From Pseudomonas sp. GD03858 (lineage in GTDB: Bacteria > Pseudomonadota > Gammaproteobacteria > Pseudomonadales > Pseudomonadaceae): DNA of 64,000 nt. The position numbers and the translations under genes are program-made. Of this stretch, positions 43,916 through 55,289 are shown piece after piece. The stretch covers positions 1-64,000 of the forward strand of contig NZ_JAOCDM010000010.1 of NCBI RefSeq assembly GCF_029840925.1. Reading direction: 5' to 3'. Within the stretch, counting starts at the first letter, position 1. Every line of letters begins with the position of its first letter. A model generated the notes under the pieces. It was not told the origin of the DNA. It saw only the letters and a program-made list of their open reading frames with translations, and ran no database searches.

Positions 43916-44761
43916 TTACCCCTTGACCGCGCCGGCGGTCAGCCCGCGCACGAAATACTTGCCCGCGACCACGTAGACCAGCAGCGTCGGCAGCCCGGCG
44001 ATCATCGCCGCGGCCATGTCGACGTTGTATTCCTTGGCCCCGGTGCTGGTGTTGACCAGGTTGTTGAGGGCCACGGTGATCGGTTGCGAGTCGCCGCTGG
44101 AGAACACCACGCCGAACAGGAAGTCGTTCCAGATCTGGGTGAACTGCCAGATCAGGCAGACCATGATGATCGGCGTCGACATCGGCAGGATGATCCGCCC
44201 GAAGATGGTGAAGAACCCGGCGCCGTCCAGGCGCGCAGCCTTGACCAGCGCCTCGGGGATGCTCACGTAGTAGTTGCGGAAGAACAGCGTGGTGAAGGCC
44301 AGGCCGTACACCACGTGCACCAGCACCAGCCCGCTGGTGGTGCTGGCCAGGCCCAGCTTGCCGAGGGTGAACGAGGCCGGCAGCAGCACGGTCTGGAACG
44401 GCAGGAAGCAACCGAACAACAGCAGGCCGAAGAACAGCTGCGAGCCACGGAAGCGCCACATCGACAGCACATAGCCGTTGAGCGCGCCAATCGCGGTGGA
44501 GATCAGCACCGCAGGCACAGTGATCAGGATCGAGTTGACGAAGTAGCCGCTGACCGTGGCCCAGGCCTTGCTCCAGCCAATGGCGGTGAATTCGGTCGGC
44601 CAGCTCAGCAGGTTGCCAGTGCCGATGTCCTCGGGGGTCTTGAAGCTGGTCAGCAGCATCACCACCAGCGGCACCAGGTACAGCAGCACGGCCAGCAGCA
44701 GCACGCCGTGGATGGCGATGCGGCTGAGGTTCAGTGCGGGTTTGTCGGTCAGGCTAGTCAT
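43916..44761 (-). CDS. gtsC: Glucose ABC transporter permease GtsC
   Basis: A 281-residue MalG-type inner-membrane permease with about six transmembrane helices. The EAA loop is YVSIPEALVKAARLDGAGFF. It pairs with GtsB. Its start overlaps the gtsB stop by 8 nt and it is followed 3 nt later by gtsD, so all three are one transcript. Confidence 0.93.
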   Translation of the reverse strand: MTSLTDKPALNLSRIAIHGVLLLAVLLYLVPLVVMLLTSFKTPEDIGTGNLLSWPTEFTAIGWSKAWATVSGYFVNSILITVPAVLISTAIGALNGYVLSMWRFRGSQLFFGLLLFGCFLPFQTVLLPASFTLGKLGLASTTSGLVLVHVVYGLAFTTLFFRNYYVSIPEALVKAARLDGAGFFTIFGRIILPMSTPIIMVCLIWQFTQIWNDFLFGVVFSSGDSQPITVALNNLVNTSTGAKEYNVDMAAAMIAGLPTLLVYVVAGKYFVRGLTAGAVKG

Positions 44762-45662
44762 GGCGTTTGCCCCGCAACTCGGAATACAGGTACGGCACCA
44801 GGATCGCCAGGATCGCGCCGAGCATCAGGATCGCGCTGGCCGAGCCCATGCCCATCTGCCCGCGGCTGAAGGTGAACGAGTACATGAACATGGCCGGCAG
44901 GTCCGAGGAGTAGCCCGGGCCGCCGGCGGTCATCGCCGCCACCAGGTCGAAGCTCTTGATGGCGATGTGCGCGAGGATCATCAGCGAGCTGAAGAACACC
45001 GGGCGCAGGCTGGGCAGCACCACGGTCCAGTAGATGCGCGGCAGGCTGGCGCCATCGAGCTGGGCGGCGCGGATGATCGACTGGTCGACGCCGCGCAGGC
45101 CGGCGAGGAACATCGCCATGATGAAGCCCGAGGCCTGCCACACGGCGGCGATCACCAGGCAGTAGACCACGCGGTCGGGGTCGATCAGCCAGTCAAGGCG
45201 AAAGCCTTCCCAACCCCAGTCGCGCAGCAGCTTGTCCAGGCCCATGCCGGGGTTGAGCAGCCACTTCCAGGCAGTACCGGTGACGATCATCGACAGCGCC
45301 ATCGGATAGAGGTAGATGGTGCGGATGAATCCTTCGCGGCGGATGCGCTGGTCGAGCAGCACGGCGAGGAACACGCCGATGGCCAGGGTGATGCCGATGA
45401 ACAGGCCACCGAACAGCAGCAGGTTCTTGCTCGCCACCCACCAGCGGTCGTTGTCGAACAGCCGGGCATACTGGGCCAGGCCCGCCCACTTGTAGGTGGG
45501 CAGGAAGGTCGAGGTGGTGAACGAGAGGACGAAGGTCCACAGGATGTAGCCATAGAAGCCCACCAGGACGATGAACATGCTCGGCGCCAGCACCAGCTTC
45601 GGTAGCCAGCGCTGCAGCGCGTCCAGGGGGGAGGCCCGCAGGCGGGCGGTTGCTGTGGTCAT
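44754..45662 (-). CDS. gtsB: Glucose ABC transporter permease GtsB
   Basis: A 302-residue MalF-type permease with about six membrane helices and an EAA-like loop (GVDQSIIRAAQLDGASLPRI). It lies downstream of gtsA, separated by a 144-nt spacer containing a REP hairpin, and overlaps gtsC. Partner of GtsC in the inner membrane. Confidence 0.93.
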   Translation of the reverse strand: MTTATARLRASPLDALQRWLPKLVLAPSMFIVLVGFYGYILWTFVLSFTTSTFLPTYKWAGLAQYARLFDNDRWWVASKNLLLFGGLFIGITLAIGVFLAVLLDQRIRREGFIRTIYLYPMALSMIVTGTAWKWLLNPGMGLDKLLRDWGWEGFRLDWLIDPDRVVYCLVIAAVWQASGFIMAMFLAGLRGVDQSIIRAAQLDGASLPRIYWTVVLPSLRPVFFSSLMILAHIAIKSFDLVAAMTAGGPGYSSDLPAMFMYSFTFSRGQMGMGSASAILMLGAILAILVPYLYSELRGKRHD

Positions 45663-45695
45663 GATTGCACACCTGGAAAAGGGTCAGCACATCAC

Positions 45696-45784
45696 CTGTG
45701 GGAGCGGGTTTACCCGCGAAGCAGACACTGCGGTGCCTGGCACCGGCTATGCCGGTGTTCGCGGGTAAACCCGCTCCCACAGGG
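45696..45784. repeat. REP pair (class D) between gtsA and gtsB
   Basis: CCTGTGGGAGCGGGTTTACC then CGCGAA and its inverted copy ending CACAGGG form a near-perfect pair. This is the classic P. putida REP core. It lies exactly between the binding-protein and permease genes, as REPs do in enteric malE-malF. Confidence 0.85.
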
Positions 45785-45806
45785 ATCTCGCCAGCCTCGG
45801 CGTTGG

Positions 45807-47093
45807 CTATTGGGCGGCTTTGACTGCCGAGTAGAGTTTCTTCGCCGCATCCGCAGGATCGGCCTTCGGATCGTTGATGTAGTTGGTCACCACATCGAAG
45901 AACGCCCCCTGCACCGCCAGCGTGGTGGCCATGTTGTGCGCCATGCTCGGTTGCAGGCCGCCGGTCTTGGCGTCGGCCAGGAAGTCCTTGGCCGCGGTCT
46001 GGGCGCAGCTGTCGAAGCCATGCTTGCCCATGTCGGCGAGCATGTCGTTGCGCACCGGGATCGAGCCCTTGTTGGTGCTGAAGACCTTCTGGAACTCCTC
46101 GCCCAGCACCTTTCGGGCGATGTCCTGCTGGCCCGCCGCGGTACCCTTGTCCTTCTGCTTGAACACCACCAGCGAGTCGATGTTGTAGAGGAAGGCCTGG
46201 TCGGTGCCAGGGAAGGCCACGCACTGGTAGTCCTTGCCAGCGGTCTTCTTGGCCAGGGTCCATTCGCTCTTGGCCCAGTCGCCCATGATCTGCATGCCGG
46301 CCTTGCCGTTGATGACCTTGGCCGCTTCCAGGTTCCAGTCCTGGCCCTTGCCGTCAGGGTCCATGTAGGTGGCGACTTTCTTCAGCTCGGTAAGCGCCTT
46401 GACCATCTCGGGGCCGGTCAGGGCCTTTTCGTCCAGTTCGACCAGCGCTTTCTTGTAGCCGTCGACGCCCATCACCGAGAGCACCACGCTCTCGAACACA
46501 GTGCTGTCCTGCCACGGCTGGCCGCCGTGGGCCAGCGGGATGAAACCGGCTGCCTTGAGTTTGTCGCCGGCGGCGTAGAACTCCTCAAGGGTGGTCGGCG
46601 CCTTGTCGATGCCGGCCTTCTTGAACACATCGGGGTTGATCCACAGCCAGTTGATACGGTGGATGTTGACCGGCACGGCCACGTAGTCACCGTCGTACTT
46701 GACGGTGTCGGCAACCTTCTTGTCGAGCAGGCTGTCCCACTTCTCCGCTTTGGCCACATCCTTGAGCACATCAGGATCGAGCAGGCCGGTCGCGGCCCAG
46801 TCCTGGATATCCGGCCCTTTGATCTGGGCGACGGCGGGCGGGTTGCCGGCCACGGCGCGGCTCTTGAGCACGGTCATCGCGGTGGCGCCGCCACCGCCAG
46901 CCACGGCGCCGTCTTTCCAGGTGAAGCCATCTTTCTCGACCTGGGCCTTGAGCACGTCGACGGCAGCTTTTTCACCACCGGAGGTCCACCAATGGACGAC
47001 CTCCACATTGCCTTTTGATTCGGCGGCATGGGCATTGAGAGAGCAGAGTGAGGCGAAGGAGATCGCGGCGGCGAGACGAAGCGTCGAATGCAT
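45807..47093 (-). CDS. gtsA: Periplasmic glucose-binding protein of the Gts ABC transporter
   Basis: A 428-residue family-1 extracellular solute-binding protein with a cleavable signal peptide ([16 protein letters not shown]). The mature part begins [20 protein letters not shown], typical for sugar binders, and contains [19 protein letters not shown]. The start is ATG 47093; the frame is open to 47810 but that part overlaps the epimerase gene on another frame. It is the first gene of gtsABCD. AACAACAAGAAAGG lies upstream of its start. Confidence 0.94.
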   Translation of the reverse strand: MHSTLRLAAAISFASLCSLNAHAAESKGNVEVVHWWTSGGEKAAVDVLKAQVEKDGFTWKDGAVAGGGGATAMTVLKSRAVAGNPPAVAQIKGPDIQDWAATGLLDPDVLKDVAKAEKWDSLLDKKVADTVKYDGDYVAVPVNIHRINWLWINPDVFKKAGIDKAPTTLEEFYAAGDKLKAAGFIPLAHGGQPWQDSTVFESVVLSVMGVDGYKKALVELDEKALTGPEMVKALTELKKVATYMDPDGKGQDWNLEAAKVINGKAGMQIMGDWAKSEWTLAKKTAGKDYQCVAFPGTDQAFLYNIDSLVVFKQKDKGTAAGQQDIARKVLGEEFQKVFSTNKGSIPVRNDMLADMGKHGFDSCAQTAAKDFLADAKTGGLQPSMAHNMATTLAVQGAFFDVVTNYINDPKADPADAAKKLYSAVKAAQ

Positions 47094-47106
47094 GGGAATA
47101 CCTTTC

Positions 47107-47114
47107 TTGTTGTT
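47107..47114 (-). promoter_or_regulatory. AANAANAA (Crc/Hfq-type) motif before gtsA
   Basis: AACAACAA on the minus strand, 13 nt upstream of the gtsA ATG and partly replacing a normal ribosome-binding site (GAAAGG follows). gts genes are known Crc-regulated functions in P. putida. Confidence 0.55.
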
Positions 47115-47208
47115 ATGCGAGGCAAGACTGTCGCTTGCATGGCATGGAGTGTAGGGAGCTCGCGCCCGGCGCCAGGTAACGAACGGATGCGCGAATGTCA
47201 TCGTTTGG

Positions 47209-48426
47209 TTACAAAGCCAGGGCCGTGGCCAGGCTCGGCGCCAGCGGCAGGCGCGGCAGCAGCAGGGCCTGATAGGCATGATAGAGGTCGGGCTTGCCGC
47301 CCCAGATTCGCGCACTGGGCAGCAAGGTAGCATCGAGTTCGTGATGCCAACTGCCGTGGGCGTGGTCGATGAAATGGCTGGCGATGAAATCCCAGAAGCA
47401 GCGATACCACTGTTCGTACTGCGCCTCACCGGTGCGCCTCGACAAGGCCGCGGCGGTGGCGCAGGCCTCGGCATGCACCCAGTGCAGGCGCTCGCGCACC
47501 ACTGGACGGTCGTGCCAGTCGAGGGTATAGACCAGGCCCGGCGCACCGTCGGCCTGCCAGGCATGCCGCCAGGCGCTGTCGAACAGCCCCCTGGCGGCCA
47601 CCAGCAGCCCCTCTGGGGCTGGCAACTGTGCCCGTTGCAGGGCCGCCTCCAGATGCAGCGCCAGACGCGCCCACTCGAAGGCATGACCAGGTGTGGTGCC
47701 ATAAGGGCGGAAACCGTCGGCGGGATTGTCGCGGCTGTAGTCGGGCAATGCCTGCCAGTGCTCGTCGAAATGCTCGGTGACCCGGAAACCGTCAACGGTG
47801 GCCCGGCCAAGGATCAACCGTTCGACGATCCGCAAGGCACGCTTGAGCCACAGCGGCTCGCCGGTCACATCGGCCAGGGCGAGAAACGCCTCGACGCCGT
47901 GCATGTTGCTGTTAGCGCCACGGTAGGCCTCCGCCTGCCGCCAGTCGCGGGAGAACGACTCACGCAAGGCGCCCTCCTCCTCGCACCAGAAGCGCTGCTC
48001 GATGACCCGGACCACGGCATCCAGCAGTGCCTGGGCCTGCGCCACGCCCGCCACCACCGCCGAACTGGCGGCAAGGGCGACGAAGGCATGCAGGTAGGCG
48101 GCCTTGCCGCTGTCGCCATGGCCTTCGGGCTGCGCGTACCAGCCGTCGTGCTCCTGATCGCGCAGCGGGCCCAGCAGGGCCTCGACGCCATGCTCGACCA
48201 GCTCGCGGCAACCCGGAACACCCTGGATATGCGCCAAGGCGAAACTGTGGGTCATGCGCGCGGTGTTCATGGTCTCGGCCAGGGCGCAACGGGGCAGGCG
48301 GCCTTCGTCGTCGAGGTTGCCGAAGCCTTGGGACAGGCGCGAGGCTCTGGCGAACCTGAGCAGGCGCAAGGCCTCGAGGTCGAGCCAGGCATGGTGTGTC
48401 GGGGAGTCGATCCAGCGGTTGGCCAT
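47209..48426 (-). CDS. AGE-family sugar epimerase/isomerase
   Basis: A 405-residue (alpha/alpha)6-barrel protein of the N-acylglucosamine 2-epimerase family, as in YihS and mannose isomerase. Segments such as [26 protein letters not shown] and [14 protein letters not shown] carry the conserved His/Glu/Arg of the barrel. The gene sits between gtrS and gtsA, so an aldose-ketose isomerisation of an entering hexose (for example mannose to fructose) is likely but not proven. AACAACAA precedes the start. Confidence 0.8.
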   Translation of the reverse strand: MANRWIDSPTHHAWLDLEALRLLRFARASRLSQGFGNLDDEGRLPRCALAETMNTARMTHSFALAHIQGVPGCRELVEHGVEALLGPLRDQEHDGWYAQPEGHGDSGKAAYLHAFVALAASSAVVAGVAQAQALLDAVVRVIEQRFWCEEEGALRESFSRDWRQAEAYRGANSNMHGVEAFLALADVTGEPLWLKRALRIVERLILGRATVDGFRVTEHFDEHWQALPDYSRDNPADGFRPYGTTPGHAFEWARLALHLEAALQRAQLPAPEGLLVAARGLFDSAWRHAWQADGAPGLVYTLDWHDRPVVRERLHWVHAEACATAAALSRRTGEAQYEQWYRCFWDFIASHFIDHAHGSWHHELDATLLPSARIWGGKPDLYHAYQALLLPRLPLAPSLATALAL

Positions 48427-48440
48427 GGGCGTGGTCTTCC

Positions 48441-48448
48441 TTGTTGTT
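48441..48448 (-). promoter_or_regulatory. AANAANAA (Crc/Hfq-type) motif before the epimerase gene
   Basis: ACAACAACAAGGAAG on the minus strand, with AACAACAA 14 nt before the ATG at 48426; it overlaps the ribosome-binding site. Confidence 0.5.
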
Positions 48449-48528
48449 GTCAGCCGATTCTAGTCAGCCGTCCTGGCTGGCATGTCACGAAGACCGGCTC
48501 GATTGTCACCACTTAGTGACATCAGGCC

Positions 48529-48650
48529 CCTGTAGGAGCGGCCTTGTGTCGCGAAAGGGCCGCAGAGCGGCCCCAGGATCTCGGCGCAGATACTGAAATT
48601 GCCGGGGCTGCTTTGCAGCCCTTTCGCGACACAAGGCCGCTCCTACAGGG
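48529..48650. repeat. REP pair (class A)
   Basis: Two GTGTCGCG-type units face each other between the epimerase gene promoter and the gtrS stop, with a GGGGC-rich palindrome beside each. Confidence 0.85.
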
Positions 48651-48657
48651 GATCGTG

Positions 48658-50112
48658 TCAATCGGCTGTACGGGGTAGGTACAAGGTCACTCGCAATCCC
48701 CCTTCACGCAGGTTGAACAGGCTCACCTCGCCGCCATGGCTGTGGGCGATGTTGCGCGCGATCCCCAGCCCCAGCCCATAGCCCTGCTGCTGCCCGGCCA
48801 GCCGGAAATGCGGCTCGAACACCTGCTCCAGGCGCTGCTCCGGCACCCCCGGGCCCTGGTCGTCCACCTGCAGGACGAAGCCCTCGGCACTGTCGAGGAT
48901 CCGCAGGTGCGCCCGCTCGCCGTACTTGATGGCGTTATCGATCAGGTTGCCGATGCAACGGCGCAGGGCCAGCGACTTGCCGGGGTATGGCGCCAGCGCC
49001 TGTCCTTCAAGGGTGATGCGGCCGTCGCCGAGGTATGGCTCGGCGAGCATCTCCAGCACCTGGTTGAGGTCGATCGGTTCGATGTTCTCGTGAATATCGG
49101 TGTCCTTGACGCATTGCAGCGCGCCCTTGACCAGCAGCTCCAGCTCGTCGAGGTCGCGGCTGAACTTCGCTTGCAGCTTCTCGTCCTCGAGCAGCTCGAC
49201 CCGCAGGCGCAGGCGCGTGATCGGCGTGCGCAGGTCGTGGGAAATGGCGCTGAACAACTGGGCGCGCTCGGTGAGATAGCGGCTGATCCGCTCGCGCATG
49301 CTGTTGAACGCCCGCCCCACCTCGACCACTTCGCTGCCGCCGCCCTCGGCCACCGGGGCCACGTCGGCGCCCAGCGACATTTCCCGCGCCGCCCGCGCCA
49401 GGCGCTTGAGCGGCCGGCTCTGCCAGTGCACCAACAGGCCGATGAACAGCAACAGCAGGGCAGTGGTCATGGCGATGAAGCCGATCTGCTGACGTGGCAG
49501 GCGCTCGGCCTCGAGGCTGGTGTAGGGCTCGGGCAACAGCGAGGCGATGTACAGCCACTCGCCCTCGCCCAGGCGGATCTGGGTCACCAGCACCGGCGGG
49601 TTGAGCGGCTCCAGAGTCAACGAGTAGTGCGCCCAGGAACGGGGCAGCTCATCGAGTTTCAGGCCGCTGTTGAAGATCCGCAGGTCATCGGGGCTGACGA
49701 ATTCGACGGAGATCTCCAGCTGCTGGCCCAGGCGCTCGTGCAACACCTCCTGGAACACGTCGATCACCGCCTGCTTGCGCGGGGTGATCGGCAGCACCGG
49801 CATCTCCAGCGGCTTGACGTTGAGCGAGACGAAGAAGCGCGTGCCGCCCATGCTGCGCAACTGGTCGAGGACCATGGGCCGGTAGGCCACCGGCAGCGAA
49901 CGGAAGTAGCTGACGCTGGCGCTCATCGAATGAGCCAGGCTGCCAGCGCTGGCACGCAGGCCCTGCAGCTGGCTGGCACGCAATTGCGCCACCCAGATCA
50001 GGCTGGACAGCCCCTGGGCCAGCAACACCACCAGCAAGGTGAGCAGCAGCATGCGCCCCAGCAAGGAGCGCGGCAGCAGGCGCCAGCGGCGCTCGCTAGG
50101 CCGGGCAGACAT
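48658..50112 (-). CDS. gtrS: Sensor histidine kinase GtrS
   Basis: A 484-residue membrane kinase. It has an N-terminal transmembrane helix (LLLTLLVVLLAQGLSSLIWV), a periplasmic domain of about 150 residues, a second helix (TALLLLFIGLLVHW), HAMP, HisKA with the phospho-His in AISHDLRTPITRLRLRV, and a HATPase (ALRRCIGNLIDNAIKYG; DQGPGVPEQRLEQVF). In Pseudomonas GtrS senses 2-ketogluconate/6-phosphogluconate and signals through GltR to the gts and edd genes. It overlaps gltR by 17 nt. Confidence 0.93.
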   Translation of the reverse strand: MSARPSERRWRLLPRSLLGRMLLLTLLVVLLAQGLSSLIWVAQLRASQLQGLRASAGSLAHSMSASVSYFRSLPVAYRPMVLDQLRSMGGTRFFVSLNVKPLEMPVLPITPRKQAVIDVFQEVLHERLGQQLEISVEFVSPDDLRIFNSGLKLDELPRSWAHYSLTLEPLNPPVLVTQIRLGEGEWLYIASLLPEPYTSLEAERLPRQQIGFIAMTTALLLLFIGLLVHWQSRPLKRLARAAREMSLGADVAPVAEGGGSEVVEVGRAFNSMRERISRYLTERAQLFSAISHDLRTPITRLRLRVELLEDEKLQAKFSRDLDELELLVKGALQCVKDTDIHENIEPIDLNQVLEMLAEPYLGDGRITLEGQALAPYPGKSLALRRCIGNLIDNAIKYGERAHLRILDSAEGFVLQVDDQGPGVPEQRLEQVFEPHFRLAGQQQGYGLGLGIARNIAHSHGGEVSLFNLREGGLRVTLYLPRTAD

Positions 50113-50818
50113 TGGCCGCCAGCAGATAGCCGCTGCCGCGCACGGTGCGGATCAGCCGAGGGGGCTTTTCGGTGTCGCGCAGGCGCTGGCGCAGGCGGCT
50201 GACCGCCATGTCGACAATGCGATCCAGCGGCATCGGCTCGCGCCCGCGGGTGGCGTTGCCGATGGTGTCGCGGTCGAGGATCTGCTGTGGGTGGTCGAGG
50301 AACAGCTTGAGCAGGGCGAAGTCGGCGCCGGAGAGGATCACCTCCTCGCCATCGCGATGGAACAGGCGATGGCTGACCGTGTCCAGGCGCCAGTCGTCGA
50401 AGGCCAGCACCGCGCTGGCCGGCGCCGCCTGGCCAAAATCGGCGCGGCGCAACAGGGCCTTGATCCGGGCCTGCAGCTCACGCGGGCTGAAGGGTTTGCC
50501 GAGGTAGTCGTCGGCGCCCAGTTCCAGGCCGATGACCCGGTCGGCCTCGTCGGAGCTGGCGGTCAGCATGATGATCGGCACCCGCGCCTGGCGCGGGTGC
50601 TCGCGGACCCAGCGGCACAGGCTGAAGCCGTCCTCGTCGGGCAGCATCACGTCGAGGATCACCAAGTCGTAGGGGTTGGCGTCCAGGGCGCGGCGAAAGC
50701 CCTGGCCATCGGGTTCGGCATGGACCTGCAGGCCGCAGCGGGCAAGGTAGGTCTGCAACAGTTCGCGGATGTCCTGGTCGTCGTCGACCATCAGGATCGA
50801 TTTGCCGGCAGTGGTCAC
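50096..50818 (-). CDS. gltR: OmpR-family response regulator GltR
   Basis: A 240-residue regulator with an N-terminal receiver (acidic pocket ILMVDDDQD, phospho-Asp in DLVILDVMLPDEDG) and a C-terminal winged helix ending TVRGSGYLLAANV. I chose GTG 50818 (VTTAGKSILMVDDD) because AGAGGAC is 8 nt upstream. The longer frame to 50971 is encoded by a REP element. Partner of the overlapping gtrS kinase; controls glucose transport genes. Confidence 0.92.
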   Translation of the reverse strand: MTTAGKSILMVDDDQDIRELLQTYLARCGLQVHAEPDGQGFRRALDANPYDLVILDVMLPDEDGFSLCRWVREHPRQARVPIIMLTASSDEADRVIGLELGADDYLGKPFSPRELQARIKALLRRADFGQAAPASAVLAFDDWRLDTVSHRLFHRDGEEVILSGADFALLKLFLDHPQQILDRDTIGNATRGREPMPLDRIVDMAVSRLRQRLRDTEKPPRLIRTVRGSGYLLAANVCPA

Positions 50819-50861
50819 AATGGTCAGTCCTCTTGTAAACGCAGATCTTTGTGTCTGCTGT

Positions 50862-50966
50862 GGGGGCTGCTTCGCAGCCCTTTCGCGACACAAGGCCGCT
50901 CCTACAGTTGATCGCGTTGCCCTGTAGGAGCGGCCTTGTGTCGCGAAAGGGCCGCGAAGCGGCCCC
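50862..50966. repeat. REP pair (class A) between gltR and glk
   Basis: Two GTGTCGCGAAAGGG units in inverted orientation around TACAGTTGATCGCGTTGCC, flanked by GGGGCTGC/GCGGCCCC palindromes. They lie just after the glk stop. Confidence 0.85.
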
Positions 50967-50971
50967 AGCAA

Positions 50972-51924
50972 TCAATGGTCCAACGCTTGCTGCAAGGCCA
51001 CCCCGGCCCCCAGCAACCCGGAAAACTCCGCCGTCACCAGCCATACCGGCACCCCGGCGAAGTAACCGCTCATGCAGCCCTTGTCGGCGAAACTCGCGGC
51101 AAATCCGCTACGCAGGAACAACTCGGCGAAACGCGGAATCACCCCACCGACAATGTAGACCCCACCCCGGGCGCCCAGGGTGAGCACGTTGTTACCCGCC
51201 ACCCGACCGAGGAAGCGGCAGAACTGCTCGATCACCGCCAGCGCCCGGGGCTCGCCGGCCAAGGCCGCGTCGGTGATCTGCGCCGGGCTCTTGTGCGTCG
51301 GCGTGACGCCGTCGAGCACACAGATCGCCTGGTACAAACGCACCAGCCCACCGCCACTGAGCACCGTCTCGGCGCTGACATGGCCGATCTGCCGGTGAAT
51401 CTCCTGGTGGATCGCCGCCTCGCGGGCATTGCCCACCGGCAGGTCGACATGCCCGCCCTCCCCCGGCAGCGCCAGCCAGTGCTCGCCCAGGCGCAGCAGG
51501 CTGCCCACGCCCAGGCCGGTGCCGGGGCCGATCACCAGCGCCGGGCGCAACGAGTCGGCGAGGCCTGCGCAGACCTCGCGGAACTCGCCGTCGCGCAGGC
51601 GCGTCATGCCCAGGGCCATGGCGGAAAAATCGTTGATCAGCAACAAGCGCTCGACCTGCAACGTCTGGCAGAACGCGCTGCGGCTCAGGCGCCAGTGGTT
51701 GTTGGTGAAGCGGAATTCGTCGCCGTCCACGGGGCCTGCTACCGCCAGGCACACCGCCGTCAGGCCGCCACGGGCGATGCCCTGGTCGGCGAGGTAGGCC
51801 TCGATGGCCTGCTCGGGGCTGGTGTAGTCGGCGGTGGCCAGCACCTGTACCGCCTGCAGCTCGTTATCGCGCCACAAGGCGAAACGTGCGTTGGTGCCGC
51901 CGATGTCGCCGACCAGCAAGGCAT

Positions 51925-51928
<4 letters not shown>
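50972..51928 (-). CDS. glk: Glucokinase
   Basis: A 318-residue kinase of the E. coli Glk type that phosphorylates cytoplasmic glucose to G6P. It has the N-terminal phosphate-1 motif [12 protein letters not shown], the sugar site FTNNHWRLS and [10 protein letters not shown], and GPGTGLGVG. It overlaps the edd stop by 4 nt (51925-51928) and so is translated with it. It links the Gts uptake system to the Entner-Doudoroff pathway. Confidence 0.95.
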
Positions 51929-53751
<1,823 letters not shown>

Positions 53752-53874
53752 GTACTGGACTCCAGGCTAACTGTGGGGCGGCCTCCACTGGCCATTTCCC
53801 CTCCAAACGATTGCGACCTAGGCTCTAGAAAAAGGTGCCTGGACCGTTCGAAATAGGGCTGACCCGACCACTCG

Positions 53875-53890
53875 TTGTATGTTTAAACAA
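53875..53890. promoter_or_regulatory. HexR operator 1 (edd-gap)
   Basis: TTGT-ATGTTTAA-ACAA is an exact match to the published HexR consensus TTGT-N7/8-ACAA, 124 bp from the edd start. Confidence 0.75.
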
Positions 53891-53937
53891 AATACTGCCA
53901 GCAAAAAGGCTTGTTTTCTATCTCTCGGTGAATAATC

Positions 53938-53952
53938 TTGTAATTCCAACAA
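53938..53952. promoter_or_regulatory. HexR operator 2 (edd-gap)
   Basis: TTGT-AATTCCA-ACAA is a second exact match, 66 bp before the gap ATG. It also overlaps an AACAACAA octamer. Confidence 0.65.
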
Positions 53953-54017
53953 CAAAACCGTTTCAGTGAAGCTGCCCTTTGTGCCACAGGCTTCACCCGA
54001 CTGCCAGAGGTAACGCC

Positions 54018-55019
54018 ATGACCCTACGCATCGCCATCAACGGATTCGGTCGCATCGGCCGCAACGTCCTGCGCGCACTGTACACGCAGGGCTACCGCCA
54101 GGACCTGCAGGTCGTCGCCATCAATGACCTGGGCGACAGCGCGATGAACGCCCACCTGCTCAAGTACGACAGCGTCCACGGCACCTTCGACGCCAGCGTC
54201 GAGGTCGACCACGAAAGCCTCACCGTCAATGGCGATCGCATCGCCGTCAGCGCCATCCGCAACCCCGCCGAGCTGCCCTGGAAGACCTTGGCCATCGACG
54301 TCGTCTTCGAGTGCACCGGACTGTTCACCGAACGCGCCAAAGCCGCCGCCCACCTGGCGGCCGGCGCTGGCAAGGTGATCGTCAGCGCCCCGGCCAAGGG
54401 TGCCGACGCCACCGTGGTGTACGGGGTCAACCACGATGTGCTGCGCGCCTCGCACCAGATCATCTCCAATGCCTCGTGCACCACCAACTGCCTGGCGCCG
54501 ATCGCCCAGGTGCTGCACCGCGAGTTCGGCATCGAACAGGGCCTGATGACCACCATCCACGCCTACACCAACGACCAGGTGCTCACCGACGTCTATCACA
54601 GCGATCCGTACCGCGCCCGCTCGGCCACCCAGTCGATGATTCCGAGCAAGACCGGCGCCGCCGAGGCGGTGGGCCTGGTGCTGCCGGAACTGGCCGGCAA
54701 GCTCACCGGCATGGCCGTGCGGGTGCCGGTGATCAACGTGTCGTTGGTCGATCTCACCGTCAACCTCAAGCGCGAGGCCAACGCCGACGAAGTCAACCAG
54801 CTGTTCCTCGAGGCCAGCCGCCACTCCCGGGTGCTGGGCTACAACGCCCTGCCGCTGGTGTCGTGCGACTTCAATCACAACCCGCTGTCGTCGATCTTCG
54901 ACGCCAACCACACCCGCGCCAACGGGCGCATGCTCAAGGTGCTGGCCTGGTACGACAACGAATGGGGCTTCTCCAACCGCATGCTGGACAACTGCCTGGC
55001 GTTGTTCAACGCCAGGTGA
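54018..55019 (+). CDS. gap: Glyceraldehyde-3-phosphate dehydrogenase
   Basis: A 333-residue GAPDH. The NAD-binding N-terminus is [19 protein letters not shown] and the catalytic Cys is in [17 protein letters not shown]-terminal contacts include [15 protein letters not shown]. It processes the triose phosphate produced by Eda. The start is ATG 54018 (AGAGG upstream). It is divergent from edd and shares HexR control, as known for gap-1 in P. putida. Confidence 0.95.
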   Translation: MTLRIAINGFGRIGRNVLRALYTQGYRQDLQVVAINDLGDSAMNAHLLKYDSVHGTFDASVEVDHESLTVNGDRIAVSAIRNPAELPWKTLAIDVVFECTGLFTERAKAAAHLAAGAGKVIVSAPAKGADATVVYGVNHDVLRASHQIISNASCTTNCLAPIAQVLHREFGIEQGLMTTIHAYTNDQVLTDVYHSDPYRARSATQSMIPSKTGAAEAVGLVLPELAGKLTGMAVRVPVINVSLVDLTVNLKREANADEVNQLFLEASRHSRVLGYNALPLVSCDFNHNPLSSIFDANHTRANGRMLKVLAWYDNEWGFSNRMLDNCLALFNAR

Positions 55020-55033
55020 CGTTTTGCACGGTT

Positions 55034-55184
55034 CCCTGTAGGAGCGGCCTTGCCGAGGCGTCGGACCGGTCGGAAAGGGCTGCGAAGCGGCCCCAGCAAT
55101 ATCTGTATCCACATCGAAATCCTGGGGCCGCTGCGCGGCCCTTTCCGACCGGTCCGACGCCTCGGCAAGGCCGCTCCTACAGGG
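55034..55184. repeat. REP pair (class C)
   Basis: Both units carry the long inner module CCGAGGCGTCGGACCGGTCG and face each other after the gap stop, with GGGGC palindromes in the middle. Confidence 0.85.
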
Positions 55185-55244
55185 ATCGCGTTAGCCGCAA
55201 TATTTACCTGTTCGTGACATTTCCGCGCTTGACCTTTGGCACGG

Positions 55245-55261
55245 ATGATAAGCATTATCAT
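55245..55261. promoter_or_regulatory. Fur box before the ECF sigma gene
   Basis: ATGATAA-GCA-TTATCAT is a perfect 7-3-7 palindrome close to the Fur consensus GATAATGATAATCATTATC. It overlaps the candidate promoter TTGACC (55229-55234) - 18 nt - CATTAT, so iron-loaded Fur would block it. Confidence 0.7.
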
Positions 55262-55289
55262 TCATCCGAAAAATCGACCAGGTTTCCCC

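Noticed and set aside
48529-48650. Short repeated units considered as a CRISPR array
   Set aside because: Only two inverted units with no regular spacers; they are REP palindromes, as at nine other places in the window.
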